Shown here piece after piece: positions 62,785-64,000 of a stretch of 64,000 bases of DNA (position 1 is its first letter; each line of letters begins with the position of its first letter). Under the pieces are notes generated by a model. The model saw only the letters and a program-made list of their open reading frames with translations, did not search any database and was not told the origin of the DNA. The translations under genes and the position numbers were made by a program. The stretch lies in NCBI RefSeq assembly GCF_001292625.1, contig NZ_LAJH01000012.1, forward strand, positions 186,001-250,000. The letters are read 5' to 3'. Origin of the DNA: Shimia sp. SK013. GTDB lineage: Bacteria; Pseudomonadota; Alphaproteobacteria; Rhodobacterales; Rhodobacteraceae.

Positions 62785-63133
62785 GTTGGTTTCGTGTTTT
62801 TGGAAAAGTGGGTGCTGGTGATATTCGGGCAAGGGCAGTGGTTGTGTTCCCATGAATTTTTTGGTGTCGTCAGCACTCAAGTTTTAGCATGTCAAAACAA
62901 CGCCATGCCCCCCGCCCGTTGGGGGCGGATCGGACGCGTAAGCCCGCTTTGCGGGCTTTGGGGTGGCAGTGTTGAGGTGGGGAAATGAGAACACCCGCGA
63001 CGGAGCGCGGGTGTTTTTGTTCTGTCAATCAGCGTTTGCGAGCCGCCTCACCGGGGGGCGTACGGGTTGTTGGCTGCGCCAAAACCCTGCCACGCACTCT
63101 TTGGAGCCAAACGGCAATCCCCAGAAGGTCAAC
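62785..63133. other. 349-base intergenic region with several hairpins
   Basis: No gene is supported. Moving right there is a GC-rich dyad near 62909-62927, a hairpin AGCCCGC-ttt-GCGGGCT (62941-62957), and a clear terminator at 62991-63020. The segment 63021-63133 before ettA shows nothing I can assign. Confidence 0.6.
62991..63020 (+). terminator. Intrinsic terminator after the DUF4393-like gene
   Basis: Nine-base perfect arms ACACCCGCG (62991-62999) and CGCGGGTGT (63006-63014) flank a six-base loop and continue TTTTG. It lies about 207 bases after the stop of the DUF4393-like gene. Confidence 0.8.
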
Positions 63134-64000
63134 CTAGCGGCTGAACTTCTTGTGCTTGAGCCGCTTTGGCTCCAAGGCATCCGCCCCAAGCCTGCGTTTC
63201 TTGTCTTCCTCATAGTCCTCAAAGTTGCCTTCGAACCATTCCACGTGGGCATCGCCTTCGAAGGCGAGCATGTGGGTACAGATGCGGTCGAGGAAGAAAC
63301 GGTCGTGGGAGATGACCACGGCGCAGCCGGCGAAATCCACCAAGGCGTCTTCGAGCGCGCGGAGGGTTTCGACGTCGAGATCGTTGGTCGGCTCATCGAG
63401 CAGCAGCACGTTGCCGCCTTCTTTGAGCAAACGCGCCATGTGCACGCGGTTGCGTTCCCCGCCCGACAGCAGGTTCAATGGTTTCTGCTGGTCGCCGCCT
63501 TTGAAGTTAAACGAGGAGCAATAGGCGCGGGAGTTCACTTGGGCGTCGCCAAGTTCGATGATTTCCGCGCCGCCCGAGATGGCTTCCCAGACGGTGTCTT
63601 TGTCGTTCAGGTCGTCACGGGATTGGTCGACATAGCTGAGTTTAACAGTGTCGCCGTATTCCACAGAGCCCTCGTCAGGCTGTTCCTGACCGGTGAGCAT
63701 TTTAAACAGCGTCGATTTACCGGCGCCGTTGGGGCCGATCACGCCGACAATGCCGCCCGGGGGCAGGGAGAATTCGAGGTTCTCGATCAGTTGCTTGTCG
63801 CCATAGTGTTTGGACAGGCCCGCGACCTCGATCACTTTGGAGCCAAGACGCGGGCCGTTGGGGATGACGATCTGGGCGCGGCCGACCTTTTCACGCTCGG
63901 ACTGATTGGCCATCTCGTTATAGGCCGAAATACGGGCCTTGGATTTGGCTTGGCGAGCTTTTTGGCCCTGACGCATCCAGTCAAGTTCGCGTTGCAGCGT
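63134..64000 (-). CDS. ettA: Energy-dependent translational throttle protein EttA (partial, N-terminus outside window)
   Basis: This is a soluble ABC-F ATPase that binds the ribosome E site and gates translation according to ATP/ADP. The visible 289 residues are the C-terminal part: the linker WMRQGQKARQAKSKARI, diagnostic of EttA, then the second ATPase domain with Walker [15 protein letters not shown], signature NLLSGGERNRVHMARLL, Walker B VLLLDEPTNDLD and H-loop VISHDRFFLDRI. The C-terminal FEGNFEDYEEDKKRRLG and KHKKFSR match the family. The gene reads leftward, so its start is beyond 64000. Confidence 0.95.
   Translation of the reverse strand, partial: TLQRELDWMRQGQKARQAKSKARISAYNEMANQSEREKVGRAQIVIPNGPRLGSKVIEVAGLSKHYGDKQLIENLEFSLPPGGIVGVIGPNGAGKSTLFKMLTGQEQPDEGSVEYGDTVKLSYVDQSRDDLNDKDTVWEAISGGAEIIELGDAQVNSRAYCSSFNFKGGDQQKPLNLLSGGERNRVHMARLLKEGGNVLLLDEPTNDLDVETLRALEDALVDFAGCAVVISHDRFFLDRICTHMLAFEGDAHVEWFEGNFEDYEEDKKRRLGADALEPKRLKHKKFSR

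Overview
The window is a 64 kb stretch of a chromosome from an alphaproteobacterium, most likely a marine Rhodobacteraceae (Roseobacter group) member. This is inferred from high GC (roughly 60% in most genes), the fused MrpA/B antiporter subunit, the hom-glpX-recJ order, the RutR-type pyrimidine locus, TRAP and ABC transporter content, and the style of the proteins. No database search was possible. No rRNA, phage, insertion sequence, plasmid or CRISPR locus was seen. Both ends cut a gene: mreD on the left, ettA on the right.

Layout. (1) 0-2.4 kb: mreB-mreC-mreD cell-shape operon on the minus strand. (2) 2.7-9.5 kb: rlmJ, then a six-gene Mrp Na+/H+ antiporter operon (A/B fusion, C, D, E, F, G). 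(3) 9.7-14 kb: an RND efflux adaptor and pump followed by a run of strong hairpins. (4) 14.1-17.4 kb: oxyR divergent from katG, with a perfect 10-8-10 palindrome between them. (5) 17.4-30 kb: an old-yellow-enzyme gene, glucokinase, then a xylose locus: xylFHG transporter, ROK repressor xylR, xylA and xylB. Two look-alike 10-5-10 palindromes lie at xylF/xylR and at xylB. An exported FG-GAP/UnbV protein and a diheme peroxidase sit inside this locus. (6) 30.2-33.1 kb: copA-cueR behind a MerR-type promoter. (7) 33.1-36.2 kb: TRAP dctQM without a binding protein, trmO, a small open frame and two identical tRNA-Glu genes. (8) 36.3-41.6 kb: recJ, glpX, hom, a small lipoprotein and a TetR regulator. 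(9) 41.6-46 kb: a YbbA/YbbP-type ABC system divergent from a TesA-like esterase, and a cold-shock gene.

(10) 46.3-58.6 kb is the most coherent block. It holds the reductive pyrimidine catabolic pathway: PreT/PreA (dihydropyrimidine dehydrogenase), dihydropyrimidinase and a beta-ureidopropionase-type amidase. With it are two RutR-like TetR regulators, a cupin, and an ABC uptake system of ATPase, two permeases and a binding protein. Three 16-bp sites of the TTGACC-N4-GGTCA type stand before preT and between the second regulator and the amidase, so one regulon is proposed. Two unrecognised proteins are interlocked by start/stop overlaps in this block: a membrane-anchored one between amidase and dihydropyrimidinase, and a secreted one between the ABC ATPase and the first permease.

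(11) 58.7-64 kb: a TrxC-type thioredoxin, a geranylgeranyl-reductase-like flavoprotein and an acyl-CoA thioesterase. A short accessory patch (60.8-63.1 kb) follows, with a dispersed repeat, an orphan BrnA-like protein, a two-helix membrane protein, a purine-rich spacer and a lower-GC DUF4393/Abi-alpha-like gene that is a candidate phage-defence gene. ettA closes the window.
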